Shown here: one piece after another, positions 1 to 8,819 of the stretch | How positions within the stretch are numbered: position 1 is the first letter of the stretch | How the letters are laid out: each line of letters begins with the position of its first letter | From: Micromonospora lutea | GTDB taxonomy: Bacteria > Actinomycetota > Actinomycetes > Mycobacteriales > Micromonosporaceae | Reading direction: 5' to 3' | NCBI RefSeq assembly: GCF_016863535.1 | Contig: NZ_BOPB01000029.1 | Location: 62,001-126,000, forward strand | Length of the DNA stretch: 64,000 nt | Notes under the pieces: model-generated | Database searches by the model: none | What the model was told of the DNA's origin: nothing | Seen by the model: the letters and a program-made list of their open reading frames with translations, nothing else | Translations under genes and position numbers: made by a program

Positions 1-197
1 TGGTCGCCTGGGCCACCCGGGACCGTGCGGTGTCCAGCGGTGGTTCCGGCGCACGGTGAGTCGCGTGTGCTGATCCGCGCGAACCAGATGCGACGGTACG
101 GGCTTCGCGACGGAATCGGCGGAGGTCGTACGGGCCACACGCGACGGTGGGTGGCTGTTAGTGTGCGGCGGGTTCATCACGGCCGGAGGGAGCCGAC
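1..197. other. Left edge and upstream region of the first gene
   Basis: No complete gene is visible. A frame open from base 3 ends at a TGA at 57-59 and could be the last 18 codons of a gene lying to the left, but this is too short to name. The remaining bases lead into the lytic transglycosylase start. A TTAGTGT stretch near 157-163 is a possible -10 element, and a GGAGGGAG ribosome binding site lies just before the ATG at 198. Confidence 0.3.
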
Positions 198-1100
198 ATG
201 GGACGCGGTGTCGCACGGTGGGGTGTCGCGGTGGTCGCCGCGATGCTGCTGCTGACGGCCGGTGGATGTGCCGATGTGGACACTCCGGCGGCGGAGGTGC
301 CGGCCCCGGTCGCGTTGCCGGAGGAGGTGCCGGAGGCTGCCGGCGAGCCCACCGGATCGGCGGTGCCGGAGGAGACGTCGCCGACACCGTCGGCGGTGGA
401 GGCGATGGGGGCCGCGCCGAAGCCCACGCCCAGTGCCAGCGCGTCGCCGTCGCCGTCGAAGCGGAGCCCGAAGCCGAAGCGGAGCACGGCCACCGCACCT
501 CGGGCGGTGCCGAAGCCGCCGACCGAGACCAAGGTGCCACCCGCCCCGCCGAAGCCGGCACCCACCGGCTGCGAGCCCAGCTACAAGGGCGATCAGGCCA
601 GCCGCGCGCAGGCGAAGGCGGCGCTGACCGATGCGGCCGGACGGACGTACTGGCCGACGTCGGCGCCGGACATCCGGATCCCGTTGAGTCTGATCAAGGC
701 GACGGCCTGGCAGGAGAGCGGTTGGCAGTCCAACATCGTGGCCTGCGACGGGGGCATCGGCCTGATGCAGGTGATGCCGGACACCGCGACCTGGATGAAC
801 CAGCGCTTCGGGCAGAGCTACGACGTGTCGGACTACCGGGACAACGCCTACCTCGGCGGTACCTACCTGGCCTGGCTCACCAAGTACATCGGTGACATGT
901 ACTTCGACGCCGACTACCGGCTCGATGCCGACCTGTGCACCTCCGAGCTGAACTCGTGCCTGTTGAACGCGGTCATCGCCGCGTACAACTACGGTCATGG
1001 GGCGGTGGCCCGGGAGGGACAGCCGTTGGCTGTCCCGAACCCGAGCTACGTACGCAACGTCCGGGCGTTGATGTCGGAGTGTGTCTGCCTCGGGTTCTGA
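198..1100 (+). CDS. Lytic transglycosylase (SLT) lipoprotein
   Basis: This 300-residue protein probably cleaves peptidoglycan glycan strands at the outer face of the membrane. It begins with a short charged stretch and a hydrophobic signal ending in LTAGGC, with Cys24 as the likely lipidated residue. A low-complexity Pro/Ser/Lys linker (about residues 25-120) follows, as expected for a wall-spanning tether. The C-terminal half is an SLT domain: AWQESGW holds the likely catalytic Glu173, followed by GLMQVMPDTA and an AAYNYG motif. The ATG has a strong GGAGGG site upstream. Its last 55 bases overlap the 3' end of the opposite-strand MMPL gene. The family is clear; the exact substrate preference is not. 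Confidence 0.88.
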   Translation: MGRGVARWGVAVVAAMLLLTAGGCADVDTPAAEVPAPVALPEEVPEAAGEPTGSAVPEETSPTPSAVEAMGAAPKPTPSASASPSPSKRSPKPKRSTATAPRAVPKPPTETKVPPAPPKPAPTGCEPSYKGDQASRAQAKAALTDAAGRTYWPTSAPDIRIPLSLIKATAWQESGWQSNIVACDGGIGLMQVMPDTATWMNQRFGQSYDVSDYRDNAYLGGTYLAWLTKYIGDMYFDADYRLDADLCTSELNSCLLNAVIAAYNYGHGAVAREGQPLAVPNPSYVRNVRALMSECVCLGF

Positions 1101-3175
1101 TCGGCGGTGACCCGGCCGGGCCACCAGAAGCGTTCTCCGAGCAGGAACGCCAGGGCCGGGACGACGACCGTGCGGACCAGCAGGGTGTCCAGCAGCACGC
1201 CGAGGCAGACGATGATCCCGATCTGGGTCAGGGTGATCAGCGGCAGGACGCCGAGGACGGCGAAGACGGCGGCCAGCAGGATGCCGGCGCTGGTGATGAC
1301 CCCGCCGGTGACCCGTAGTGCGGAGAGCATGCCCTCGCGGGTGCCGGCGGTGCGGGCGTCCTCGCGGGCGCGGGTGACCAGGAAGATGTTGTAGTCCACG
1401 CCGAGTGCCACCAGGAACACGAACGCGAGCAGCGGCACGCTGGTGTCCAGCGCGGGGAAGCCGAGCACGTGATCGAAGATCAGCCAGGCGCCGCCGAGGC
1501 TGGCGAAGTACGACGCGACCACGGTGACCACGAGCAGGACCGGGGCGAGCAGGCCGCGCAGCAGCAGGATCAGGACGGCCGCGACCAGCAGCAGGATCAG
1601 CGGCAGGATGACGCGGAGGTCCTCGCCGTCGGCTTTCGCCGCGTCGTACGTGCCGGCGACGGTGCCGCCGACGATCGCGCCGGTCGGGGTGTCACCGCCC
1701 GACGGGGCGGGTGGCGCGGAGTCGGGTACGGCGGCGACCGCGTCCCGTAGGGCTTCCAGTGTCTGGTCGGAGGCGGCGGTGCCGGGTTCGGCGTCGAGCA
1801 CGACATCGACCTGGGCGACGGTGGGGCCGGCGGGGCCGGGGCGGGCGGAGGCGACCCCGGGCAGGGCGGCGGCGGCAGCGGTGACCGCCGGCACGGTGTC
1901 GGGTCGGGTCATCACCGCGACCGGCTGGGTCGTGCCGGCGGGGAAGGCGCGGGCAAGGGTCTCGGCTCCGGCGACCGCTTCCGGCTGTACCCGGAACTGC
2001 TCGGTCTCCGACAGCCCGGTCCGCAGGCCGAGGCCGCCCAGGGCGAGCCCGACCAGCAGCAGCGTGGCCAGAACCGCGACGGGCACCGGGCGGCGGATCA
2101 CGGCGGCACCGAGCCGCCCCCAGATCCGGCCTTCCCGGGCCTCGCTGCCGACGTGCGGTACGAACGGCCAGAACAGGCCTCGTCCGAGCAGCACCAGCGC
2201 GGCGGGCAGGACGAGCAGGGCCGAGGCCATGGCCAGGAGGATGCCGGTGGCGCAGGCGACGGCGAGGGCCTGGTTGAGTTCCCGCTCGCTGAGCAGCAGG
2301 GTGAGTACGCCGAGCATCACGGTGGTGCCGCTGGCGAGGATCGGTTCGGCGGTGCGGCGCAGCGCGGCCCGCATGGCGGTGAACCGGTCGTCTTCGCGGC
2401 GCAGTTCCTCCCGGTAGCGGGCGATCAGCAGCAGGGCGTAGTTGGTGGCGGCGCCGAAGACGAGGACGCTGGCGATGCCGGTGACGGCACCGCCGGCGAA
2501 GTTGATGCCGACCGCCGGGATGACCGTGTCGAGCGCCCGCAGGGTGACCTGTTCGGTGGCGGCCACGACGGCCAGGGGCACCATCCACAGCAGCGGGCTG
2601 CGGTAGGTGACGAGCAGCAGCAGCGCGACGACGGTGGCGGTGACGGCGAGCAGGGTGGTGTCGGCGCCGTCGAAGACCTTGGTGAGGTCGGCGGTGAAGG
2701 CCGGTGCGCCGGTCACCTCGACGGTCAACTCCGTCGGCAGGGTGGTCAGTGCCTCGCGTACCTCGGCCACGGTGGCGGCTACCGCTTCCTGGCCGCCCTG
2801 GGTGCTCAGTGGCACGGCGACCAGGGCAACGGTGCCGTCGGGAGACAGTTGCGGTGGCGCGACCTGACCGCCGGCGGCGAGTGCGCGGAGGGCGTCGGTG
2901 CCGGTGCCGACGGCGGCGCGATCGCCGTCGGTCAGTGGCGCGCCGTCGTCGCGGGTGACCACCACGATGGCCGGCTGGATGTCACTGGCCGGCAGTTCGT
3001 CCTGGAGCAGTTCGACCTGGGTCGACTGCCAGCGGTCGGACAGGCCGGTGGCGGAGACGGGCTCCGGGTTGTCGGGGACGGGCAGCCAGAAGACGGCCGC
3101 GCCCACGGCGAGCGCCGCGAGTATGGTGAACCAGGCGTTCAGGCGACCGCCCGCGACGCGGGTGAACACGGACAT
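1046..3175 (-). CDS. MMPL/RND-family membrane transporter (YdfJ-like)
   Basis: This 709-residue integral membrane protein resembles actinobacterial MMPL transporters, which export lipids or drugs using the proton gradient. It starts with one transmembrane segment, then an extracytoplasmic domain (about residues 35-170), a five-helix bundle, a second soluble loop and a second helix bundle, the duplicated RND layout. Typical pieces such as GVDYNIFL and GERFWWP are present. I chose the ATG at 3175 because it starts the usual MSVF-type N terminus and follows a GGGGG run. It is divergent from the MarR gene and shares a short promoter region with an inverted repeat, so MarR control is likely (inference). 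The substrate is unknown. Confidence 0.88.
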   Translation of the reverse strand: MSVFTRVAGGRLNAWFTILAALAVGAAVFWLPVPDNPEPVSATGLSDRWQSTQVELLQDELPASDIQPAIVVVTRDDGAPLTDGDRAAVGTGTDALRALAAGGQVAPPQLSPDGTVALVAVPLSTQGGQEAVAATVAEVREALTTLPTELTVEVTGAPAFTADLTKVFDGADTTLLAVTATVVALLLLVTYRSPLLWMVPLAVVAATEQVTLRALDTVIPAVGINFAGGAVTGIASVLVFGAATNYALLLIARYREELRREDDRFTAMRAALRRTAEPILASGTTVMLGVLTLLLSERELNQALAVACATGILLAMASALLVLPAALVLLGRGLFWPFVPHVGSEAREGRIWGRLGAAVIRRPVPVAVLATLLLVGLALGGLGLRTGLSETEQFRVQPEAVAGAETLARAFPAGTTQPVAVMTRPDTVPAVTAAAAALPGVASARPGPAGPTVAQVDVVLDAEPGTAASDQTLEALRDAVAAVPDSAPPAPSGGDTPTGAIVGGTVAGTYDAAKADGEDLRVILPLILLLVAAVLILLLRGLLAPVLLVVTVVASYFASLGGAWLIFDHVLGFPALDTSVPLLAFVFLVALGVDYNIFLVTRAREDARTAGTREGMLSALRVTGGVITSAGILLAAVFAVLGVLPLITLTQIGIIVCLGVLLDTLLVRTVVVPALAFLLGERFWWPGRVTADQNPRQTHSDINARTLRT

Positions 3176-3207
3176 CAGGACCCCCAGCCGGAAATTATCT
3201 AGACAGC

Positions 3208-3277
3208 CGAGATTCTTACCCATCAAGATTGCTGCTGCAACAGCTCAGCTACCAAGAATCTCGTCAGTCGAGACGAG
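3208..3277. promoter_or_regulatory. Candidate MarR operators in the divergent promoter
   Basis: Two inverted repeats lie between the divergent MMPL and MarR genes. CGAGATTCTT at 3208-3217 is perfectly matched by AAGAATCTCG at 3254-3263. A compact palindrome, CTCGTC-N6-GACGAG, covers 3260-3277 and overlaps the right arm. MarR proteins usually bind such dyads in their own promoters. The position fits operators for both transcripts, but no binding evidence exists here. Confidence 0.5.
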
Positions 3278-3330
3278 GGTCTCACTCGGGTTATGCTGCG
3301 AAGCGGGACGTCGGGAGGAAGCGGCGGGAC

Positions 3331-3861
3331 GTGGCAGCTCACGGGATGTACCGCCGGCGCGACACGCGCCGGGACGTGTTGATCGCCGAGATCACGGCCG
3401 AGCTGCGCCGGTACGGCGTGGACGCGCAGCACGTCGGTCACGCCTTCGCCGGCCAGCACGGACTCAACGCCACCGACCTGCAGGCACTGATCGCCGTGAT
3501 GGACGCCGAACTGCTCGGCGACCCGATCACGCCGGGCCGGCTCGGCGAGCATCTCGGTCTCTCCTCTGGCTCGGTCACCGCCCTTGTCGACCGGCTGGAA
3601 CGCGCCGGGCATCTGCGCCGCGACCGGGACACCGCGGACCGGCGCAAGGTGCTGCTGCGCTACGCCCAACAGGGCGCCGAGCTGGCGATGGGCTTCTTCC
3701 GGCCGCTGGGCGAGCGCACCGACCGGGTGATGGCCGGCTTCCGCGACGATGAGCTGGAGGTGGTGTACCGGTTCATGACGGAGATGGGAGCCTCGCTGCG
3801 AGAGCACCGGGACGAGGTTCGTGCCGCCCGGCCAGAGCCGCAGCGACGGCGGGCGGAGTGA
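3331..3861 (+). CDS. MarR-family transcriptional regulator
   Basis: This 176-residue winged-helix regulator shows the MarR core: LGLSSGSVTALVDRLERAGHL is the recognition region, followed by the wing motif RDTADRRKVLL. A GGAGG at 3314-3318 favours the GTG at 3331; an ATG at 3346 is the alternative. It is divergent from the MMPL transporter and sits 3 bases before the CocE-type hydrolase, so the three probably form one regulated unit, with the regulator repressing export and hydrolysis until a ligand binds (inference from layout). Confidence 0.85.
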   Translation: MAAHGMYRRRDTRRDVLIAEITAELRRYGVDAQHVGHAFAGQHGLNATDLQALIAVMDAELLGDPITPGRLGEHLGLSSGSVTALVDRLERAGHLRRDRDTADRRKVLLRYAQQGAELAMGFFRPLGERTDRVMAGFRDDELEVVYRFMTEMGASLREHRDEVRAARPEPQRRRAE

Positions 3862-3864
3862 GCC

Positions 3865-5568
3865 GTGCTTGATCGTCTGGCGGCCGGGCTCGCCACCGCC
3901 GCGCTGCGACTGCCACCGGCGCGGACCCGACGGATCACCGTCGACCGGGACATCGCCCTACGGGTACGCGACGGAGTGATTCTGCGTACCGACCACTACG
4001 CGCCCGACCTGACCGCCGCACCGACCGTGCTGATCCGCACCCCGTACGGCCGGGCCGGGCCGATGCGGCTGCTCTGCCGGATCGCGGCCGAGCAGGGATT
4101 CCACGTGGTCATCCAGTCCTGTCGGGGCACCGGCGGCTCGGGTGGTGAGTTCGAGCCGTTCGTACACGAACGTGACGATGGTCTGGACACGCTCGACTGG
4201 CTGCGCCGGCAGCGTTGGTGGACCGGCGCGTTCGGCATGTTCGGCGCCAGCTACCAGGGCTTCGTGCAGTGGGCGCTCGCGGCGGAGGCGGGCCCGCAAC
4301 TGCGGGCGATGGTCGCGGTGGCCACCGCCTCGACCACCCGTGACTCCACCTACGCGGGGGAGTCGTTCGCCCTGGACACGGTGCTGACCTGGGCCGAGCT
4401 GCTGCAGGCGCAGACCGTGCCGTGGCTGGCCCGCCAGTGGGAGCTCAAACGCGGTCAGCCGAAGCTGACCGCCGCCCTGTCCCACCTTCCGCTGATCGAG
4501 GCCGACCGGGTCGCGACCGGGGTGACCGTGCCGTTCTTCCAGGACTGGCTGCGGCACCACACCCCGCAGGCCGACTACTGGCGCAGTCGGGTCTTCGACG
4601 ACCGACTCCACCTGGTCAGCGCCCCGGTGGCGATGGTCAGCGGCTGGCACGACATCTTCCTGCCTGCCCAACTGCGCGACTACGAGGCGCTGCGGGCCAC
4701 CGGTGCGGATCCGCGCCTGGTGGTCGGGCCGTGGACCCACGGCAGCCCCGGGTTGTTCGTGGCCGCGCTGCGGGAAGGGCTGAGCTGGCTCGGTACCCAC
4801 CTCGGCGACGACCGGGCCGGTGCCCAGCGGCCGGTGGACGCCGCCCACCCGTCCGACGCGGCGGCCACGGCACCCGTGCGGGTGCACGTCGGCGGGCCCG
4901 GCGGAGGGTGGCGTGACCTGCCGAACTGGCCGCCACCCGCCGACACCGTCCGGTGGCACCTGCATCCAGGGGCGGTCCTGAGCACCTCGGAGCCGGTGCC
5001 GTCACCGCCGGACGGATTCTGGTACGACCCGGCCGACCCGACGCCGTCACTCGGCGGTCCACTGCTGGTGGCCCAGCGGGCCGGACCGTTCGACAACCGC
5101 CCGGTCGAGGCCCGGTCCGACGTGTTGACCTGGACCAGCGAGCCGTTGACCGCCGCCGTCGAGGTGATCGGGCCGGTACGCGCCGAGATCCACCTGCGCA
5201 GTGAGCTGACGTACCTGGACGTCTTCGTGCGACTGTGCGACGTGGATGGTCGAGGACGCTCGTGGAACATCTGCGACGGGCTGGTCCGGCTCGATCCACA
5301 GCGGTTCTCCGCAGACCACACGGGCGTCGTGGCGGTGCCGGTCGAGATGTGGCCCACCGCCCACCGGTTCGCCCCCGGGCATCGGCTGCGGCTACAGGTG
5401 TCCGGCGGCGCCCATCCGCGCTACGCCCGCAACCCTGGAACCGGTGAACCCCTCGGCGCGGCTGTCACGCTCCGTGGTGGATTCCGGGAGATCATGCACG
5501 ACCCGGAACATCCGTCCGCAGTGGTCCTGCCGGTCGTCCACTCTGCCTCTCAGGCTTTTCCAAGCTGA
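3865..5568 (+). CDS. CocE/NonD family hydrolase (X-Pro dipeptidyl-peptidase-like)
   Basis: This 567-residue alpha/beta hydrolase is of the CocE/NonD type, which cleaves esters or amides. The nucleophile elbow GASYQG places Ser129, GWHDIF places Asp263 and GPWTHG places His292, a complete catalytic triad. The oxyanion region QSCRGTGGSGG is also present. The C-terminal third (from about residue 330) matches the jelly-roll domain of X-Pro dipeptidyl-peptidases. The GTG start follows the MarR stop by 3 bases, which indicates co-transcription. No signal peptide is visible, so it is probably cytoplasmic. The substrate cannot be told from the sequence; detoxification of a MarR ligand is a guess. Confidence 0.87.
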   Translation: MLDRLAAGLATAALRLPPARTRRITVDRDIALRVRDGVILRTDHYAPDLTAAPTVLIRTPYGRAGPMRLLCRIAAEQGFHVVIQSCRGTGGSGGEFEPFVHERDDGLDTLDWLRRQRWWTGAFGMFGASYQGFVQWALAAEAGPQLRAMVAVATASTTRDSTYAGESFALDTVLTWAELLQAQTVPWLARQWELKRGQPKLTAALSHLPLIEADRVATGVTVPFFQDWLRHHTPQADYWRSRVFDDRLHLVSAPVAMVSGWHDIFLPAQLRDYEALRATGADPRLVVGPWTHGSPGLFVAALREGLSWLGTHLGDDRAGAQRPVDAAHPSDAAATAPVRVHVGGPGGGWRDLPNWPPPADTVRWHLHPGAVLSTSEPVPSPPDGFWYDPADPTPSLGGPLLVAQRAGPFDNRPVEARSDVLTWTSEPLTAAVEVIGPVRAEIHLRSELTYLDVFVRLCDVDGRGRSWNICDGLVRLDPQRFSADHTGVVAVPVEMWPTAHRFAPGHRLRLQVSGGAHPRYARNPGTGEPLGAAVTLRGGFREIMHDPEHPSAVVLPVVHSASQAFPS

Positions 5569-5731
5569 ATCAAAGCGCCTCTGAGCTGGGCATTTACCCA
5601 ACACCCGAGCTATCGTGGTGATACGCCCGGCGCCGTGCACCCGATTTGGCCGGGCTCGCCTGCGACCACTTTGCCGCCTACGCGGTGTCACTGTCGTGCC
5701 CGGTCCCCGATGAGAAGCGAAGGGGGAATCC

Positions 5732-6628
5732 ATGACGCGGGCACCGGCAAATCTTCTCGCCGTTCGTAGCTTGCTGCTCGAACACCTCAACCGTGACCCC
5801 AGGCGTAACCGCGACGAGGACCTCGAACCCAACGAGGTCGGCATCGTCGGCGACGCCAACCATCGGGGCGGCTACCACGTTGGTTCAGACCGGGTCGTCG
5901 CCAACGACTACTCGGTGGTGGAGTCGCCCCGCGACCGCAACGGACTGACCCTCGACGCCGCCGCCCTGGACGTGGGGATGTTCCAGGTCAACTCCGGCGG
6001 CCGTACCCACAACCTGTTCACCTTCTCGACCTGGTGCGTGGCGCAGTGCGTCGCCAACACCCGGGACACCCGCGACATCCGCGAAATCATCTACTCACCG
6101 GACGGCAAAGTGGTCCGGCGCTGGGACCGGCTCGGCCGCCGCAGTTCCGGCGACCGGTCCCATCTGTGGCACACCCACTTCAGCTTCTTCCGGGACTCGA
6201 TCAAGGCGAACCGCGACCAGCGTCCCCTGTTCCGCCGCTACCTGACCACCATCGGACTGCTCAAATCCGAGGAGAGAGAGAACGACATGACACCCGAGGA
6301 GCACAACTGGCTCAAGACCGTTCACCGCAACCTCACCGTCCTGGACGGACGCAACCCCGTCGGGCAGACCTACACCCGGATGGCCATGGGTGAGGACCAC
6401 ATAGACCCCACCCTGCAGGTCGCACACCCGTCACTGCGCAGCATCGGTACCCAGCTCACCGCGCTGCAGGCTGCGGTGGAGTCGCTGATGAACCGTGACT
6501 TCACCGACGAGCAGGCGATCGTCGCCGGGGTGCTGGCCGGTCTCACCCCGGAGGAGATCGCCGCGGCGATCCCACCCACCGTGGCCGAACAGGTCGTGAA
6601 CGAGTTGAGTCGGCGCCTGGCAGCCTGA
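5732..6628 (+). CDS. Unknown protein with a possible M15-like metallopeptidase core
   Basis: I do not recognise this 298-residue protein with certainty. The first 160 residues contain GGYHVG, a DYSV segment, AALDVG and LWHTHF. This spacing of His, Asp and a WHxH pair resembles the zinc sites of M15/VanY-type peptidases and some phage endolysins. A linker of about 30 residues leads to a helical C-terminal part with a repeated LTALQAAVESLM-like pattern, possibly a coiled coil or peptidoglycan/tail-association segment. There is no signal peptide. An AGGGGGA site precedes the ATG. It stands alone, converging on the cold-shock gene. The enzyme assignment is tentative. Confidence 0.55.
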   Translation: MTRAPANLLAVRSLLLEHLNRDPRRNRDEDLEPNEVGIVGDANHRGGYHVGSDRVVANDYSVVESPRDRNGLTLDAAALDVGMFQVNSGGRTHNLFTFSTWCVAQCVANTRDTRDIREIIYSPDGKVVRRWDRLGRRSSGDRSHLWHTHFSFFRDSIKANRDQRPLFRRYLTTIGLLKSEERENDMTPEEHNWLKTVHRNLTVLDGRNPVGQTYTRMAMGEDHIDPTLQVAHPSLRSIGTQLTALQAAVESLMNRDFTDEQAIVAGVLAGLTPEEIAAAIPPTVAEQVVNELSRRLAA

Positions 6629-6639
6629 GGCGACGGCCC

Positions 6640-6675
6640 CGGCGAGTGGCGTCCGGCATCGGCCGCCACTCGCCG
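6640..6675. terminator. Bidirectional terminator hairpin
   Basis: CGGCGAGTGGCG at 6640-6651 pairs perfectly with 6664-6675 across a 12-base loop. It lies between the convergent gene ending at 6628 and the cold-shock gene ending at 6708. There is no clear U-run, which is normal for high-GC actinobacteria. Confidence 0.65.
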
Positions 6676-6707
6676 CCGTGCGATCAGCGCCGCGGATCGG
6701 GCACGAG

Positions 6708-6911
6708 TCAGAGCGGACGGACGTTGTCCGCCTGCGGACCCTTCTGCCCCTGGGTCACGTCGAACTCGACCTTCTGGCCTTCGGTCAGCTCGCGGTAACC
6801 GCCGGACTGGATGGCTGAGTAGTGGACGAAGACGTCAGGCCCCCCGCCGTCCTGCTCGATGAACCCGAAGCCCTTTTCGGAGTTGAACCACTTCACGGTG
6901 CCGGTTGCCAT
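6708..6911 (-). CDS. Cold-shock protein, CspA family
   Basis: This 67-residue single OB-fold protein binds single-stranded RNA and DNA and acts as an RNA chaperone. It has the family signature: GTVKWFNSEKGFGFI (RNP1) followed by DVFVHYSAI (RNP2), ending in QADNVRPL. The ATG at 6911 has a GGGAGAG ribosome binding site; an in-frame upstream extension would spoil the compact fold. The gene is monocistronic, with a 234-base upstream region up to the divergent DedA gene and a hairpin terminator beyond its end. Confidence 0.95.
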   Translation of the reverse strand: MATGTVKWFNSEKGFGFIEQDGGGPDVFVHYSAIQSGGYRELTEGQKVEFDVTQGQKGPQADNVRPL

Positions 6912-7145
6912 GCGTACTCTCTCCCTGTTCCATGCGGGCGACCCTGGCTTCCACACCGGTGATCGCCCAATATCTCCCCGACAGTATCCGGTGTATAGCG
7001 GATTTGCGGGGCGAAGCGCCTCAGGCGGTGCGGCGGATGGGTCCTCGTCGCGACGAGAAGTCAGGGATCACCCTCAGGGACCAGCCGGGAGAATGGGGAA
7101 GAAACCCGGTGCCCACGGTGGCGGGCAGGCCATAGCGTACGAGGC

Positions 7146-7754
7146 ATGGCGGACCAGTTGGCGCAGGTCGGAGAGCTTCCCGTGGTGGTGCTGATGGCGG
7201 TGCTCGGGCTGGTCATGCTCTTCGACGCGGTGCCGCTGTTCGGGGTACTCGTGCCCGGCGACGTGGCGGTGCTCGCCGCCGTGGCGGTCGGCAGCCCCTC
7301 CACCGGGTTGGCGACCTTCGTCGCCGTGGTCACCGGGTGTCTCACCGGTTGGTCGCTGAGCTTCCTGGTCGGCCGGCGATGGGGCGACCGGCTGCGGCAC
7401 AGCCGATTCGGCGGCTGGATCGGCGAAGCCCGGTGGACAGCGGCAGAGGCCATCCTGCGCCGCGACGGCGGGAGGCTGGTCCTGATCGCGCCTTTCCTGC
7501 CGGTGTTCAACGCGCTACTGCCGCTGGCCGCGGGCGGGCTGCACATGCCGTACCGACGGTTTCTCGGGTTCGCAGCGCTCGGCGCGGCCGGGTGGACCGG
7601 CCTCTACCTGGCGGTGGGTACCGCGTCGCGGACGCTGACCGGGCTCTTTCCCGCCGGAACGAGTCCGCTGCTGGTGACCATGATCGGCGGACTGTTGCTG
7701 GCGGCACTGGTGCTGCTCGGCACCCGGCGGCGGCTGCGCGCGGTCTCCCGCTGA
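7146..7754 (+). CDS. DedA/SNARE-associated family membrane protein
   Basis: This 202-residue protein has four to five hydrophobic segments and the DedA pattern: an N-terminal amphipathic helix with PLFGVLVPGDVAVLAA, a conserved GRRWGDR loop and the APFLPVFNALLPLAAG re-entrant region. Family members are proposed lipid scramblases or transporters (for example of undecaprenyl phosphate). A TAGCGT -10-like hexamer ends 7 bases before the ATG, so the mRNA may be leaderless. It is followed at 70 bases by a small NTF2-like gene. Confidence 0.85.
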   Translation: MADQLAQVGELPVVVLMAVLGLVMLFDAVPLFGVLVPGDVAVLAAVAVGSPSTGLATFVAVVTGCLTGWSLSFLVGRRWGDRLRHSRFGGWIGEARWTAAEAILRRDGGRLVLIAPFLPVFNALLPLAAGGLHMPYRRFLGFAALGAAGWTGLYLAVGTASRTLTGLFPAGTSPLLVTMIGGLLLAALVLLGTRRRLRAVSR

Positions 7755-7824
7755 ACCCCGGGTGGCTGTCGGACCGGTCGGGCAGGATCAGGAGTGCCCG
7801 CACCGCCCGGAGAGGAACCCTGTC

Positions 7825-8148
7825 GTGAGCACCGTGCCCCAGCTCATTCGTCGTTACTTCGCGCTCGCCGGTGAACCCGACAGCGATGCCTACCTCGCGC
7901 TGTTCGCCCCTGACGCCGTCGTCGAGGACGAAGGAAGGACCCACGAGGGCATCGCCGCGATCCGGGCCTGGCGGCAGGAGGTGCCGCTGGTGTCGTACGA
8001 GATCACCGACGTGACGCAGACGCCGGAAGGGACCGTGGTCACCGTCACCATCACCGGCGATTTTCCCGGCAGCCCCTTCGCCGGCCTGCGGCACCGCTTC
8101 GAGGACTACGACGACAACCAGATCCGACGGCTGCGTATCGCTCCCTGA
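7825..8148 (+). CDS. SnoaL/NTF2-like protein
   Basis: This 107-residue protein has the cone-shaped NTF2-like fold pattern: an N-terminal helix with IRRYFALAGEPDSDAYLALFAPDAVVED, a GIAAIRAW turn and a beta-rich C terminus. Members include SnoaL-type polyketide cyclases, ketosteroid isomerases and many non-enzymatic binding proteins. No catalytic set specific to SnoaL is obvious, so the role is unknown. The GTG at 7825 is preceded by AGAGGAA. It may be co-transcribed with the DedA gene upstream. Confidence 0.75.
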   Translation: MSTVPQLIRRYFALAGEPDSDAYLALFAPDAVVEDEGRTHEGIAAIRAWRQEVPLVSYEITDVTQTPEGTVVTVTITGDFPGSPFAGLRHRFEDYDDNQIRRLRIAP

Positions 8149-8160
8149 CCGGCGCGGTGG

Positions 8161-8814
8161 TCACCAGCCGCGGGCGCGCCACTCGGCCAGGTGCGGACGC
8201 TCCGCGCCGAGCGTCGAGTCCCGGCCGTGCCCCGGGTAGAACCAGGTCTCGTCGGGCAGCCTGCCGAACAGCTTGTGCTCGACGTCGTCGATGAGCGCGG
8301 CGAACCGCTGCGGATCCCGGTCGGTGTTGCCGACCCCACCGGGGAAAAGGCTGTCGCCAGTGAAAAGGTGCGGCACGCCACCGGGGTCGCGGTAGAGCAG
8401 CGCCACCGAGCCCGGGGTATGGCCCCGCAGGTGGATGACCTCCAGGGCACAGTCACCCACCGGCACGACGTCGCCGTCGGTGAGGGTCTGGGCCTCGATC
8501 GGCAGCCCGTCCGCGTCGTCGGCGTGCACCAGCGCACGGGCACCGGTCTTGGCCACCACCTCTTCCAGGCCCACCCAGTGGTCCATGTGCTGATGGGTGG
8601 TCACCACCGCGGCGAGCCCCGCGTCGCCGATCAGCTCCAGTAGGCGGGGAGCCTCGTTCGCGGCGTCGATCAGCACCTGCTCACCGGTGTTGGCGCACCG
8701 CAGCAGGTACGCGTTGTTGTCCATCGGACCGACCGACACCTTGGTGATGGTCAGTCGATCGAGTTCGCGTACCGCCGGCGGGCCGCCGGGGGTGACTTCT
8801 CCGCTGTAGGCCAT
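8161..8814 (-). CDS. Metallo-beta-lactamase-fold hydrolase (glyoxalase II-like)
   Basis: This 217-residue MBL-fold enzyme carries the zinc motif THQHMDH, then GHTPGS, GDSLFPGG and FYPGHG, the arrangement of glyoxalase II and related thiolesterases. It probably hydrolyses a thioester in the cytoplasm; in mycothiol-producing bacteria a mycothiol thioester is plausible (inference). The ATG at 8814 lies 5 bases past the stop of the DinB-type gene, with AGGAG very close to it; an ATG at 8829 overlapping that stop is the alternative. The pairing with a mycothiol-type DinB protein supports a shared thiol pathway. Confidence 0.88.
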   Translation of the reverse strand: MAYSGEVTPGGPPAVRELDRLTITKVSVGPMDNNAYLLRCANTGEQVLIDAANEAPRLLELIGDAGLAAVVTTHQHMDHWVGLEEVVAKTGARALVHADDADGLPIEAQTLTDGDVVPVGDCALEVIHLRGHTPGSVALLYRDPGGVPHLFTGDSLFPGGVGNTDRDPQRFAALIDDVEHKLFGRLPDETWFYPGHGRDSTLGAERPHLAEWRARGW

Positions 8815-8819
8815 GGCTC

